The notes below the pieces were generated by a model that was not told the DNA's origin, did not search any database, and saw only the letters and a program-made list of their open reading frames with translations. From Ampullaceana balthica (lineage: Eukaryota; Mollusca; Gastropoda; Lymnaeidae), in contig CALYLW010000213.1 in the NCBI GenBank assembly GCA_944989445.1, positions 216,501 to 280,500 on the forward strand: DNA of 64,000 nt, given 5' to 3'. How positions within the stretch are numbered: position 1 is the first letter of the stretch; each line of letters starts with the position of its first letter. The position numbers and the translations under genes are program-made. Positions 11,785 through 23,378 of the stretch are shown piece by piece.

Positions 11785-12203
11785 GTGGACATAACACAAA
11801 TTATCGTGGCTCGAGGAGGTGGGGATGGGTAGGGCTGATTCAATCGTCTTTTGATTGATTTATTGCTTCGATTTCATGACTGAACATGAGGAAACAAACA
11901 CATTCGCATAAACGTTAATAGTTAATATATTAATTGTATTTTAATGCGCGCTAAAATGTAGATTATGCTTTTAATTAAATAGTTATTAAAATGCATTCCG
12001 CAGACAATAATGATCAGTGTCGGAGTTTTTTGGTTGAAGGGACTGGGCATTTTAAAGGAAGAACATTGAAAAATGTCACATATGATAACATATCGGCTTC
12101 TTATTTTTAAAACACATGGTAACAATGTATTGGTGTCAATTTTAAGATTTGTGGCTGGCAGTGTCACATGTGTCGCTGTCAGTATGAATTATGTCTCTAT
12201 AGT

Positions 12204-12545
12204 CTTACATTGGAATACCAGATCCATGTCAGAATTACAGTCTTACATTGGAATACCAGATCCATGTCAGAATTACAGTCTTACATTGGAATACAAGATC
12301 CATGTCAGAATTACAGTCTTACATTGGGATACCAGATCCGTGTCAGAATTACAGTCTTACATTTGAATACCAGATCCATGTCAGAATTACAGTCTTACAT
12401 TGGAATACCAGATCCATGTCAGAATTACAGTCTTACATTGGAATACCAGTTCCATGTCAGAATTACAGTCTTACATTGGAAACCAGTTCCATTTCAGAAT
12501 TACAGTCTTACATTAGAATAGCAGTTCCATGTCAGAATTACAGTA
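12204..12545. repeat. Minisatellite, 38 bp x 9
   Basis: Unit TCTTACATTGGAATACCAGA followed by TCCATGTCAGAATTACAG. The right-hand units are more diverged (CCAGTTCC, CATTTCAG). Confidence 0.96.
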
Positions 12546-14182
12546 TAGATGTACTTGTAACTTGGTGAAAATTTAAAAATCTCAACTTAAAAATATGCTT
12601 TCATCATCAAAACAAAGTTGACCCGACTGAGCAAAAGTTTTAAGTGAAAGACACGTTTGAATGAAACAGGAAACTTCAGAAAAAATCACTCATACAAAGT
12701 TTTAATCAATGCCATAGGCTAGACACCCAAACATGGTTGTAAATTATTCCCTAATTATTTAGATTATTTCCACCATGTAGAGCTTAATGCCACAAGAATT
12801 AAGCATCAAAAATAAAAATCTAAAATAGCATCAAGCATTTAAGTCAATTACCCCAGTAAGGGGGGGGGGACAATGCTTCCATCTAGAATTTTTTATCTGA
12901 AAATTCTCTTTCGAGGAAACGGAGAAAAAGAGAATAGAGATGTTTTTAGATTCCAAATTAACAATTATGTTTGAACTTTTTTCTTTTTCTCCCACTGTTA
13001 CTGGTAGATAAATGAGTCTGTGATATTCGATATCTCTCTGAGCTATCCGCTAATGCTTCGATAGAGAACGGGGCGTTGGCTGTAGTCTGGTTTAGGTTTT
13101 ACAATTCATGTTGTTGGGTATAGATGTGTGAATCTGTAATGAAGTCAGATTGAACGTGAGACGCGAGGCATTATTCTCATACATTTTGAAAACATAACTT
13201 ATTTTGGAAATAAAACTTGTACATCATTTACTAGATATGTGAATCTGCTCTTTAGGGCAGTGAAAATCAAAAGACTTCCGCGGAGATAAAAAGAAAGAAG
13301 GTATCAACAAGACAGTCACCTAGTTTTAACTGTATTGCAAAGGAGTTTTTAAATGACAATCGGGTATCGAAATCTTGGCTGTTGTAAGATGAAGCTTCAA
13401 TTGTAAAAAATTAGCGAAAATTTATGAATCATAATTACACGTATTTTTTTTATTATACACCACTCCCATCGCAAACATGCACTCATAATAATAAAATTTT
13501 CCATAGTGGAAGTATATGTCTTTTGGTTTTGTTTCCTGAAACTTTCTCCATTTGTTCATACAACCACATATAATCTAAACCCCATTCAATACATGTACTT
13601 TGAACAGAAGAAGAGATTACAAAAAGAAACAGCCTACCTTTTCTAAAATAAAAATAAGATTAAAAAAAAACTACCCAGAATTAAGTGTCTTTTCGGCGCA
13701 CTCACTCAATGATAAACAGCACTGCCTGCCTACACGTGACGCGCTATGTAAAGGGTTATAATCTGATGGAGATAAGACCCCCACACACAAATCTCGGCTT
13801 TTGTAAATACGACTGGTGGTGGCTCAACATTGGTCGGTCGGTAAAATCAGCTGAGAGTGAATTAAAAGTGGTTTGGATATTCGTCTATTGTACAGTCGGT
13901 TGGAGTTCTATCTGTTGATGGTTTAGTTATTTGTTATTTTGTAATATTGTGGAAAAGTCGGTCATTCGGTTTGTTTGGGGGGGGTGAGGGGCGGCGGATC
14001 TGGTCTGACGGCATAATTGTTTGACTCGGATTGTTTGTGTTCAGATCATATTATTTTTATGGGATTCTGTTCAGAAACTCGTTATTGAATGTGTTGTGTT
14101 CAGTGACAGTTTTTATTATACAGGCGATTAGAGGAGATGAGTTTGATGAAAGCCTCTCAGAACATTTGAGTTGTAGATCAGA
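12546..14182. other. AT-rich sequence without a recognised gene
   Basis: No transposon end, RNA gene or exon that I can support in about 1.6 kb. Short frames such as 13685-13918 show no known motif. Confidence 0.4.
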
Positions 14183-14433
14183 TATGGACGGCCTGTGTTA
14201 TAGAGACAGTTGTGGTCAGAATGGCATTGGTGCCATGTTCTCATAGTGGACGGCCTGTGTTATAGAGACAGTTGTGGTCAGAATGACATTGGTGCCATGT
14301 TCTCATAGTGGACGGCCTGTGTTATAGAGACAGTTGTGGTCAGAATGACATTGGTGCCATGTTCTCATAGTGGACGGCCTGTGTTATAGAGACAGTTGTG
14401 GTCAGAATGACATTGGTGCCATGTTCTCACACC
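14183..14433. repeat. Minisatellite, 62 bp x 4
   Basis: GTGGACGGCCTGTGTTATAG recurs at 62-bp spacing (14186, 14248, 14310, 14372), with GACAGTTGTGGTCAGAATGA and CCATGTTCTCATA. Units are nearly identical. Confidence 0.96.
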
Positions 14434-14574
14434 TCGGTGTGCCAATAAGCTACTCAATGCTTAATGTTAAAATCTGCAGCCGTTTCAACCAATATTTTAG
14501 TTGTCTTTGTTATTTTGAATTATTTCCTTTATATGAAGACCTACAGGATTATTACATTTTATTATAGGAACGAT

Positions 14575-14712
14575 GTCCAAATAGGATTTGAGGATTTATA
14601 ATTATTATGAAATACTTTGTGTGCATTATTCTATACATACATACGGACGGCCCGTCACTAAATCATTAGCGGCGTATGCTACGCCGCGTGTCAGCTCAAA
14701 TCCTATTTGTAC
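14575..14712. repeat. Inverted-repeat-flanked segment with Helitron-like hairpin
   Basis: CCAAATAGGATTTGAG (14577-14592) and its reverse complement CTCAAATCCTATTTG (14695-14709) bracket ~100 bp. That insert contains CCCGTCACTAAATCATTA and the hairpin GCGGCGTATGCTACGCCGC (14669-14687). The CTAG end seen at 9922 is missing. Confidence 0.6.
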
Positions 14713-15015
14713 ATTGTTCCCTTTTCAAAAATTAAAATATAAGCATAAAACAATGATGTCAAATAATATTTTTATACAAAATCGATCGCAGCGCCACCTA
14801 ACTTACATCCATACAGACAACGGGAATCAATATACATAATTCCCGTCGTCTGTATGTATGTATGTATGTGTAGATGTAACGCTACTATAATTTTAGAAAG
14901 CAGCGCACCAAATTACTGCATCAAAAGGTGTGCAAATTAAAGATGCCCTGTAAAAAATATTATATGACGTCATTGTTTTAGCTCATATTTTAATTTTTGA
15001 AAAGGGAACAATGTA
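14710..15015. mobile_element. Fold-back (long inverted repeat) element
   Basis: A 306-bp element with ~60-bp imperfect inverted termini beginning TACATTGTTCCCTTTTCAAA at 14710 and ending with the complement at 15015. The centre carries a second hairpin with arms ACAGACAACGGGAAT and ATTCCCGTCGTCTGT (14813-14852) and a GTAT repeat. The right arm recurs alone at 32391-32456, so this is a dispersed family. No coding. Confidence 0.8.
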
Positions 15016-15513
15016 ATAAGAAAAACCCGTAAAAAACCAAGTTTTTGACTATAAATCCTTTATGTACGAGAAGTAACTAAAAGAATGTTCATTATAATAC
15101 GCAGCGCCAGACCATCCAGAAATACAAAATTGAAGTTGTGTCGTAAAACATGTTTAATATAATACGCACCGATCAGGAATATGTTTATAAAAAGAGCTGT
15201 CAATAAAATACGCACCTTATTGCGCGACAGAAAGGTTGTTCAATATAATACGCACCGCGACGCTCTATCTCAAAAAATAGCATGATACATAGGAATAAAA
15301 AAAATAATCTAAAAAATCAATAATTTAATTACGGTACATGCGATCGATCTGAAATTTTGATACATTGTTTTTATCATCGGTACGAAACTGCCTGCAAAAT
15401 TTCAGCTCGCTATCTTGCGAGCAAGTGGGTTAAAAATCGATCAAAAGTTTTGGCGACAAGCAAGCAAGCAAGCAAGGTCCGCCGCAGACACCACGAGTTA
15501 ATATAAAGGATTT
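15015..15513 (-). mobile_element. AAATCC-ended element, tandem copy 1
   Basis: A 499-bp unit. On the minus strand it begins AAATCCTTTATATTAACTCG and ends with a near-complementary ATAAAGGATTTATAGTC before GGTTTTTTACGGGTTTTTC. The inside carries AGATCGATCG, CTGAAATTTTGCAGGC and several TAATACGCAC phrases. It is followed head-to-tail by an almost identical copy. Non-coding. Confidence 0.8.
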
Positions 15514-16029
15514 AATAAGAAAAACCCGTAAAAAACCAAGTTTTTGACTATAAATCCTTTATGTACGAGAAGTAATTAAAAGAATGTTCATTATAATACG
15601 CAGCGCCAGACCATCCAGAAATACAAAATTGAAGTTGTGTCGTAAAACATGTTTAATATAATACGCACCGATCAGGAATATGTTTATAAAAAGAGCTGTC
15701 AATAAAATACGCACCTTATTGCGCGACAGAAAGGTTGTTCAATATAATACGCACCGCGACGCTCTATCTCAAAAAATAGCATGATACATAGGAATAAAAA
15801 AAATGATCTAAAAAATCAATAATTTAATTACGGTACATGCGATCGATCTGAAATTTTGATACATTGTTTTTATCATCGGTACGAAACTGCCTGCAAAATT
15901 TCAGCTCGCTATCTTGCGAGCAAGTGGGTTAAAAATCGATCAAAAGTTTTGGCGACAAGCAAGCAAGCAAGCAAGCAAGCAAGGTCGGTCGGTCGGCCGC
16001 AGACACCACGAGTTAATATAAAGGATTTA
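15514..16029 (-). mobile_element. AAATCC-ended element, tandem copy 2
   Basis: The direct repeat of 15015-15513. I see only isolated substitutions (for example AGTAACTAAAAG versus AGTAATTAAAAG) plus extra CAAG and GGTC repeats near 15956-15995. The near identity points to a very recent duplication, or possibly an assembly duplication. Confidence 0.85.
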
Positions 16030-16076
16030 AAAAGAGGATTTGATGATGGTTAATTATAAAATAAAAAAAATAAAGG

Positions 16077-16208
16077 GGGCGCCGTAGGCGCCCTATAACC
16101 CCTATTATAAAATACTTTGTGTGCATTTCAGAAAGTTTAATATTTCGTATTTATCAAACAAGGACAAGTTAGTTGGGCTTTTGAAAAAGTTGGGCGCCGT
16201 AGGCGGCC
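16077..16208. repeat. Pair of GC hairpins with GTA loops
   Basis: GGGCGCCGTAGGCGCCC (16077-16093) is a perfect 7-bp stem. A slightly broken version, GGGCGCCGTAGGCGGCC, lies at 16192-16208. The phrase AAATACTTTGTGTGCATT between them also occurs near 14613. The design (GC stem, GTA loop) resembles the Helitron-like hairpins at 9.3 and 9.9 kb but without CTAG ends. Confidence 0.5.
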
Positions 16209-16573
16209 TAAAAAAAGTGTATTTTTTCAAAATAAATAGATTTCACCTGAAAACTTCCGTCATTTTTGACGGTAATACACTAGTATATATATATTTCTTG
16301 ATGTGACAGAGCAATGACATTCTTATACTAAATCTAATATGTATTAGCTGTCATGAATAATTAATGATTTGTTAGTAAAAAAAATCTTTATGATTCATAG
16401 TTAGATAAAAAAAATTAAAAATGTAATCGCCTATCTCCCTTCAACATTCTTTCTTTTATAATTTTATATAACTCATTTTATTAAAATGTTACCTGCCCTC
16501 AATACCACCACCCATAGAGCTGCAACTATTTTTCTCGACGCTAATAATAAGAAATCACCTACTCTAAGCAAGC

Positions 16574-17350
16574 GTTTTTTAACGCAATTTCCCTTGGGAA
16601 AAATTTCGTTTATATATTTAAAATGTCTATCCTGTCCGAACTTTCAACAGCAACTCCTCCTGAACCATACTAGATAGAGGTTTTGTGTATTTTGAAAATA
16701 CGTTGAGGAAGTCCCAAGGATGTGCACGGGCCAAACAAAAAATACCGAAAAGGTTTACTGGATTTCCTGGGGAAAAAAAAGAAAAAAAAAGTATTTTGTC
16801 AATTTCTCGGCAAACATAACAGCTACCGGGTTGAAACTAACGCCAAACGATAGCTGCTAATATTTAGAACAATGGGGCCGTCCATACTGTACGCCACGCT
16901 ATTTTTGAAAATTTTTAACTCCCCCCCTCCCTCCTGTCACAAACTGTCACACATCTCGGACCCAACTAAAGTACGTCGCACTTTAGAACAAAAATTGTGG
17001 GTTTTTTTTAGTAACAAAATAATCAAAAATTAATATAAAACAGCGTGATGTCACACATGGCCGGACCCCCCCCTCCCCCCTGTCACAAACTGTCACACTT
17101 TCTTACACCCCCTCCCCCTTCTGGAGCGTGACGTACTTTATGGACGGCCCCAATAGAGGAGAAGGACTTTTTCAAAAATCTCTTTTGGTTCGACTCTCGT
17201 AATTTTAGCAGCAATTTGTAGATAAAAATTGTGTTAATTACTTTCAGAATTATTGCTTTGAAATGCTTTGCCTTGAATAAAAAAAAGTCGGAAATTCTTT
17301 GTTGGAAATTGCGTTTAAGAACTCAGTCGAGTTTTTATTACTTGTTTCTT
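16574..17350 (+). repeat. Dispersed repeat, copy 1 (interrupted by a MITE)
   Basis: It shares TTTTTAACGCAATTTCCCTT, CTACTAGATAGAGG-like, GTCCCAAGGATGTGCA and AGGTTTACTGGATTTCCTGG phrases in order with 33004-33765. The copy is split by the insertion at 16874-17151 and resumes with GAGGAGAAGGAC, CAGCAGCAATTTGTAGATA and GTTGGAAATTGCG. Family unknown; no protein recognised. Confidence 0.75.
16874..17151. mobile_element. GGGGCCGTCC-type MITE inserted in a dispersed repeat
   Basis: A 278-bp element with inverted termini GGGGCCGTCCATACTGTACG and CGTACTTTATGGACGGCCCC. AAT flanks both sides, whereas the uninterrupted repeat copy at 33 kb has a single AAT there, so the target duplication is 3 bp. Three-base duplications and G-rich ends suggest a PIF/Harbinger-like origin, which is inference. 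Confidence 0.82.
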
Positions 17351-17420
17351 CTTTTTCTGGTCACGTGTGGTTCTAAGATGACTGTTTTAAAATGTACATT
17401 GAAATGTTATCATAGTAATT

Positions 17421-17590
17421 CAATGTTCCCTCTAAGGTTCGTTAGTCAGTGTGCAAAGAGTAAATACTCGTGTGCAAAGTTGCACAGCATCCATATTTTT
17501 TGCAATATTTAAAAAATTTTGCTGCTCGTTAATTCTAAACTGCTGCGCGACTTCGGTCAGACATCGGCGCGCAGCTCAAAGGGAACATGG
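17421..17590. mobile_element. CAATGTTCCCTCTAAG MITE (hAT-like)
   Basis: A ~170-bp element with left end CAATGTTCCCTCTAAGGTTC and right end GCTCAAAGGGAACATGG. Flanks CATAGTAA and CATAGTAT are nearly identical but not cleanly placed against the left end. A second copy of its left part is at 55804. The short-element style fits hAT MITEs. Confidence 0.65.
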
Positions 17591-17889
17591 CATAGTATTC
17601 CTTTTTTTGAGATCATATTGTATCAGACATTCTTCAACGCGCACTCCGCCCACCTGCAGCCCTGCTCTCCGTTTGAAAACATAACCCACCCCTCCAGCTC
17701 CGCCTCTCTTGTCTTTGACGACCAACAGAGATAAACCGGCCATCGCTTTCAACTAGAATTACATTTAATGTTTTGTTTTTTATATATATAAATTGAGTTC
17801 GAGGACTAGCCTCGTGCGTTATCCCAGTATCTGTCTCTCAAATGGAATCAACTGCCGCGGCTGCTTGTTGGGGTGATAATACCGTGTTC

Positions 17890-18022
17890 AGGGTTAGGTT
17901 TCGTGGTGTACTGTGGTGGGGTCGAACCCTAGATCCCAGGGATCAATCAAGTGGTTTTTGGCCGGTGTACTGTGGTGGGGTCGTGACCTAGATCCCAGGG
18001 ATCAATCAAGTGGTTGTTGGTC
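17890..18022. repeat. Direct duplication, ~65 bp x 2, with B-box-like segment
   Basis: Two copies of GTGTACTGTGGTGGGGTCG...CCTAGATCCCAGGGATCAAT followed by CAAGTGGTT. On the minus strand the first copy reads GGGATCTAGGGTTCGACCCC, which resembles a tRNA T-arm/B-box. It may be a SINE remnant; no A-box was found. Confidence 0.6.
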
Positions 18023-19680
18023 GGTGCGGCCGTCTTTAAACCCGTGCGGTAAAACGGTTTAACGGTGTTTTGTTTCCTGGGCCGGAATTCAATACGTATT
18101 AGTATTATCTCGTGTCTCACCGCGGTACACGGTCTACAGCGGTTCTTAAACAACACACGTGATTGGACTCGAGGATATATTAGTAATTATTGGAGAAGTT
18201 CTCAAGGCCCGTCCGCACGACCGCTGCTCGTTGTTATTAAAGACTTTCGTTCTGTTTTCTTTCCGTTCTTATGGGTGGTCCGGTGTGGAACAAGTCAAAT
18301 CTTTGTTGAAAATGGACATAGGTCACATGGGTGTCAGTGAGTGAGCTGGACAGGTCGTTTGATTATACATGTTAACGAATTTTTTAGTACAGTAATACAG
18401 GGGGGGAAAAAGGAAAATAAAACCTGTACGATCTTTTTGAATAATGAATTTCTATTAACAGCCCACTAAATGTTAGAGCAGATTTGATTAAAACGGATTA
18501 CACAAAGAAGTCTGAGCAGACATCAGTGAAATAGGGGAATATTTAACCTCCGTTTGCATCTAACGCAGTTGGTTTGATTAAATTTGATGCTCACTTCAAC
18601 TTCTGCACCGTCGTCATGTAACATGTAGTCTGCTGGGTAGATTAGTGATTAATATTTTCATTTTTCTTGGAGGCTCAAAAGCAAAATTCTAACTAGGTGA
18701 AATCCCCACTAAGATTGGCTGACACAAAACAAAACAATGAAAGTCGTCTGCTGGCTTCACTTCGTCATTATTTGCACAACACATATACCCCCCCCCCTTG
18801 CAAAAAAAGCCCCTCCTCCCTCCCAAAGAAGAAAAAATAAAATGACCACCGACATCCGTTTTGAGACCTGCGGCTTTCTCCCGATCGAAATTGCTAGTCA
18901 AAGGTTTATTCGACGAATGTAATCCCTACCCTAAACATGTAACACGAAATCTTTCAAATCTCAACTTTATCCCCAACAATCGTGTAACAGTGGTTACAGC
19001 TGAAACATGGCAACCAAAGGTTAACGACAACAACGCAAATATGCCGTTTGAGCATGAATATTTATTGATTCCTGTGTGCTGTTGGGCGTCTTACGTCAAA
19101 GTCAGCCTGAGTCGTTCTATTGTTTCTCTCAATGTTCACCCATCAAGCAGTCCGTTTTATTGTGATTAGTAGGGATTTCTTTTATTACACTTACAGTGAG
19201 TTTTTTGTTTAAAATGTATGTCCTACACAGGGTTGGATATAGAAGTGAGGGGAGAGCAGTCTCAAGTGTATTCAGAAGCCGATGATATTCTTTATGTTGT
19301 GTCTTGTTATCACCACGCTCCCACACCTCTGAAGTCAGAGTTGAACAAACTTACTTTATTTATGTGTAAACATTTCAGCATGGTTACCCCTTCATAGTTA
19401 TTTGTACGTGTTCTCCAACTTAAATGTCATATTCATATACGTTAATGACTCCTAGCCATATCAGAACGTTAAATAGAGGGGACGTCATCTGAAAAACTAG
19501 TTGTGTTAATGTCGATACTAACGATGAAACATGTCTGAGTTACATTCTTGCTTTACTTGAGCGCTTTCGAAATCAAATAGAAACAACGATCAGAGTAAAG
19601 GCTACAGATTCTTGATACAGCCAATGTGATAACGGGGCAAAAAAAGGGGGGGGGGAGGATTCTGAGCACTTTCCTAGAAT
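18023..19680. other. Unique sequence, no gene recognised
   Basis: About 1.65 kb with a few short frames and no recognisable domains, splice-bounded exon or transposon end. Confidence 0.4.
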
Positions 19681-19682
19681 TA

Positions 19683-20125
19683 ATTACAGATTCTGACCAT
19701 AGCCATAGAATTTAGGGCGCTCGTTCTGACCACAGCACTAGAGTTTAGGGCACTAGAGTTCAGGCGCTAGTTCTGACCATAGCACTAGAGTTTAGGGATC
19801 TAGTTCTGACCACAGCACTAGAGTTTAGGGCTCTAGTTCTGGCCATAGCACTAGAGTTAAGGCGCTAGTTCTGGCCATAACACTAGAGTTAAGGCGCTAG
19901 TTCTGATCATAGCACTAGAGTTTAGGGCGTTAGTTCTGACCATAGCACTAGAAGTTAGGACGCTAGTTCTGGCCATAGCACTAGAGTTTAGGGCGTTAGT
20001 TCTGACCATAGCACTAGAAGTTAGGACGCTAGTTCTGGCCATAGCACTAGAGTTTAGGGTGCTAGTTCTGGCCATAGCTGTAGACTTAAAGGCGCTAGTT
20101 CTGACCACAGCTCTAGAGTTGAGGG
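19683..20125. repeat. Degenerate minisatellite, ~36 bp x 12
   Basis: Unit of CATAGCACTAGAGTTTAGGG plus CGCTAGTTCTGGC, with indels of 1-8 bp. A larger repeated block (AGTTAGGACGCTAGTTCTGG) appears twice near 19950 and 20018. Confidence 0.9.
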
Positions 20126-20329
20126 TGAACTTTTTTAGAAATCTTCGCCGGGGCTAAATGTAAGAAAAACGCCGAGTCTTTGGAGAAAACTGAATTAAGA
20201 ACTCTTTTAGAGCTGTCATATTTTAAGCTCGTGTTTTAAAAGTGCATCAGTCCAAAAGACGCTTTAGTAAAACCTAATCAAGGCAGCTGAACTTAGCAAA
20301 GTTGCTCAATTTAACATGATTGGTGTTCG

Positions 20330-21290
20330 ATTTCTTGCACGCCCCTTGTCTTGATACCAAACGCCATGTGCTTTAACAAACGTCCCTTGTGTTGTAATAA
20401 CAAACGCCCTTTGCTTAATAACTAACACCCCTTGTGTTGATAAAAAATGTCCCTTGTGTTGATAACAAACGTCCCTAGTGTTGCTAATAAACGCCCTTTG
20501 CATGATAACAAACGTCCCTTGTGTTGATAACAAACGTCCCTTGTGTTGTAATAACAAACGCCCTTTGCTTAATAACTAACATCCCTTGTGTTGATAACAA
20601 ATGTCCCTTGTGTTGATAACAAACGTCTCTTGTGTTGATAATAAACGCCCTTTGCATGATACCAAACGTCTCTTGTGTTGATAATAAATGCCCTTTGCAT
20701 GATACCAAACGTCTCTTGTGTTGATAATAAACGCCCTTTGCATGATACCAAACGTCTCTTGTGTTGATAATAAACGCCCTTTGCATGATAACAAACGTCC
20801 CTTGTGTTGATAACAAACGTCCCTTGTGTTGTAATACAAACGCCCTTTGCTTATAACTAACATCCCTTGTGTTGATAACAAATGTCCCTTGTGCTGATAA
20901 CAAACGTCTCTTGTGTTGATAATAAACGCCCTTTGCATGATACCAAACGTCTCTTGTGTTGATAATAAACGCCCTTTGCATGATACCAAACGTCTCTTGT
21001 GTTGATAATAAACGCCCTTTGCATGATACCAAACGTCTCTTGTGTTGATAATAAATGCCCTTTGCATGATAACAAACGTCCCTTGTGTTGATAACAAACG
21101 TCCCTTGTGTTGTAATAACAAACGCCTTTTGCTTAATAACTAACATCCCTTGTGTTGATAACAAATGTCCCTTGTGTTGATAATAAACGCCCTTTGCATG
21201 ATACCAAACGCCCTCTTGTCTAAATAAAGAAACCATCTTATTTGTGTTGTTTTCTTAACGCCCTTGTTGGGGTCGCAAACGCCTCTTGTG
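20330..21290. repeat. Composite minisatellite, two ~22-bp subunits
   Basis: Alternation of AACGTCTCTTGTGTTGATAA-type and AACGCCCTTTGCATGATACC-type subunits, with CTTAATAACTAACATCCC variants. Blocks of 4-5 CGTCTC/CGCCC dimers recur at 20.6 and 20.9 kb, a higher-order period near 300 bp. Frames across it are artefacts. Confidence 0.93.
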
Positions 21291-21299
21291 TTTTTAACA

Positions 21300-22290
21300 A
21301 ATGTCAATGCGATTGTCTCTGCCTTTGTGTTTATGATTGTGATAATTTTGTAATGACAGCACCATGAACGGGAACGATGGGGAATTGAGACTAAATAGAC
21401 GGAGTAGTGTTTTATCAATGGAAGCCGTAAATTGTCAGATAACTGATGACCGGGGAGTGGGACAAATTACGGGTTGGGCGTGTTGTCGGGGGGGGGGCGG
21501 CAATTGTTGATGTTGGATATGGAATATCAAGCGTTCATTTAGTACAGCAATCTAAAAAGTGGGGAGTCGGTGGAATGATTATTGCTTGTGATTGTTTTAT
21601 GGTGGAGGGTACTGGAGATAGGCATCTTTTATTGTGGAGGGTACTGGAGAGAGTCATGTTTTATGGCGGAGGGTACTGCAGAGTCACGTTTTATGTGTAT
21701 CTCATAGTGGTTACTTCGTGTTGGACTATGTATTTTATGAATGGTATCTGTGTGTTATGTAATGGTACTTGTAGGAGGAGGGTTTCCACATGGTATAGCT
21801 GTGTTCTGTGTCAATGTTAACTTTAGTTACACAATGGTTACTGTGTGTTAGGTAATGCTGGCTGCGCTCAAAGAAATATTTGTTTTTTTTTAGTTATTTG
21901 ATAACGATTTCGCCGTCCTGAAGTAACGACTATTGCGTTATACGACTCACTGAACACATGTGAACCGGAAAGTTCAATTAGTAACTTCCTGAGAGCAACA
22001 GCTCTAAGCAAGTCGACTCGCTTATTGGCAACAGTCCTGAAGTGTCGAGACTCGACACAGAAAAGATCATAATACAATGTGGAGCCGTGTAACTTTGATC
22101 AGCGGGGACCACATACTTTCACTAAACGGGACGGCAATTTTGCTATCTGTGTCATGGGCGTAGACACGACGGATACATGATCGGCGAACAAGTTCCACGG
22201 ACAGCGTCGGCTCAATGGAAGGAACGATTGTCCCGTGGTACTGTCTTCTGGTGAAACACGTGTGGGAACTCTTGATCATGGTGAGTCTCT
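21300..22290. other. Unique sequence, no gene recognised
   Basis: Contains a short GTGGAGGGTACTGGAGA repetition at 21600-21680. The frame on the minus strand at 22067-22279 looks protein-like in composition but shows no motif I can name and has no clear splice context. Confidence 0.35.
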
Positions 22291-22299
22291 AGAACACTT

Positions 22300-22945
22300 T
22301 TAGTTCATGACGTCCACATAGGAACACTTTTAGTTCATGACGTCCACATAGGACGACCATTAGTTCATGACGTCCACATAGGACGACCATTAGTTCATGA
22401 CGTCCACATAGGACGACCATTAGTTCATGACGTCCACATACAATAGGACGACCATTAGTTCATGACGTCCACATAGGACGACCATTAGTTCATGACGTCC
22501 ACATAGGATGACCATTAGTTCATGACGTCCACATAGGACGACCATTAGTTCATGACGTCCACATAGGACGACCATTAGTTCATGACGTCCACATAGGAAG
22601 ACCATTAGTTCATGACGTCCACATAGGACGACCATTAGTTCATGACGTCCACATAGGACGACCATTAGTTCATGACGTCCACATATGACGACCATTAGTT
22701 CATGACGTCCACATAGGACGACCATTAGTTCATGACGTCCACATAGGACGACCATTAGTTCATGACGTCCACATAGGACGACCATTAGTTCATGACGTCC
22801 ACATAGGACGACCATTAGTTCATGACGTCCACATAGGACGACCATTAGTTCATGACGTCCACATAGGACGACCATTAGTTCATGACGTCCACATAGGACG
22901 ACCATTAGATCATGACGTCCACGTAGGACGAACATTAGTTCAAAT
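22300..22945. repeat. Minisatellite, 30 bp x ~21
   Basis: Unit TTAGTTCATGACGTCCACAT plus AGGACGACCA, very homogeneous. One unit near 22440 has an extra ACAAT, and both edges are diverged. The period is a multiple of three, giving the L-M-V-V-L-C-G-R-H-E frame on the minus strand. Confidence 0.97.
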
Positions 22946-23378
22946 ATCAACACTCGTTCATACCGATCACAAAATAAGTGTATGTAACTAATCGATGAAT
23001 ATTGATTTTTTTCGAAGCTAGTGACTGAATAATGGTGATCATTATTGATCAACGCATGTGAAGATTGTTTAAGAGTGGTGCCTGGTCATTGGTTACTAAC
23101 TGCACTTCTGCAGCCTTCCCGGCGCCGTTCTCTTGTGGGTCTATTCATGTCCACCGCCGATTCCATGTTTCCCCCCTCTATAAACTTAACCTGGGGGTAT
23201 AACAAAGAACAACAAAGAAACAAAAACTCATTATGTGATTGGAATAGGTGCGTAGTTCAAAGGTTGTTCATTTGTATCTAAGAAATCACGTTATTCTTCT
23301 GTTTAAACCGCGTTTTCTCATAGAAATATTTGTTGTACTAACTTCTGGATATCTCCAGATAGTGCTCAATGGCTTTCT

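Noticed and set aside
22067..22279. Possible host coding segment on the minus strand
   Set aside because: No family recognised and no splice or promoter signals that decide it.
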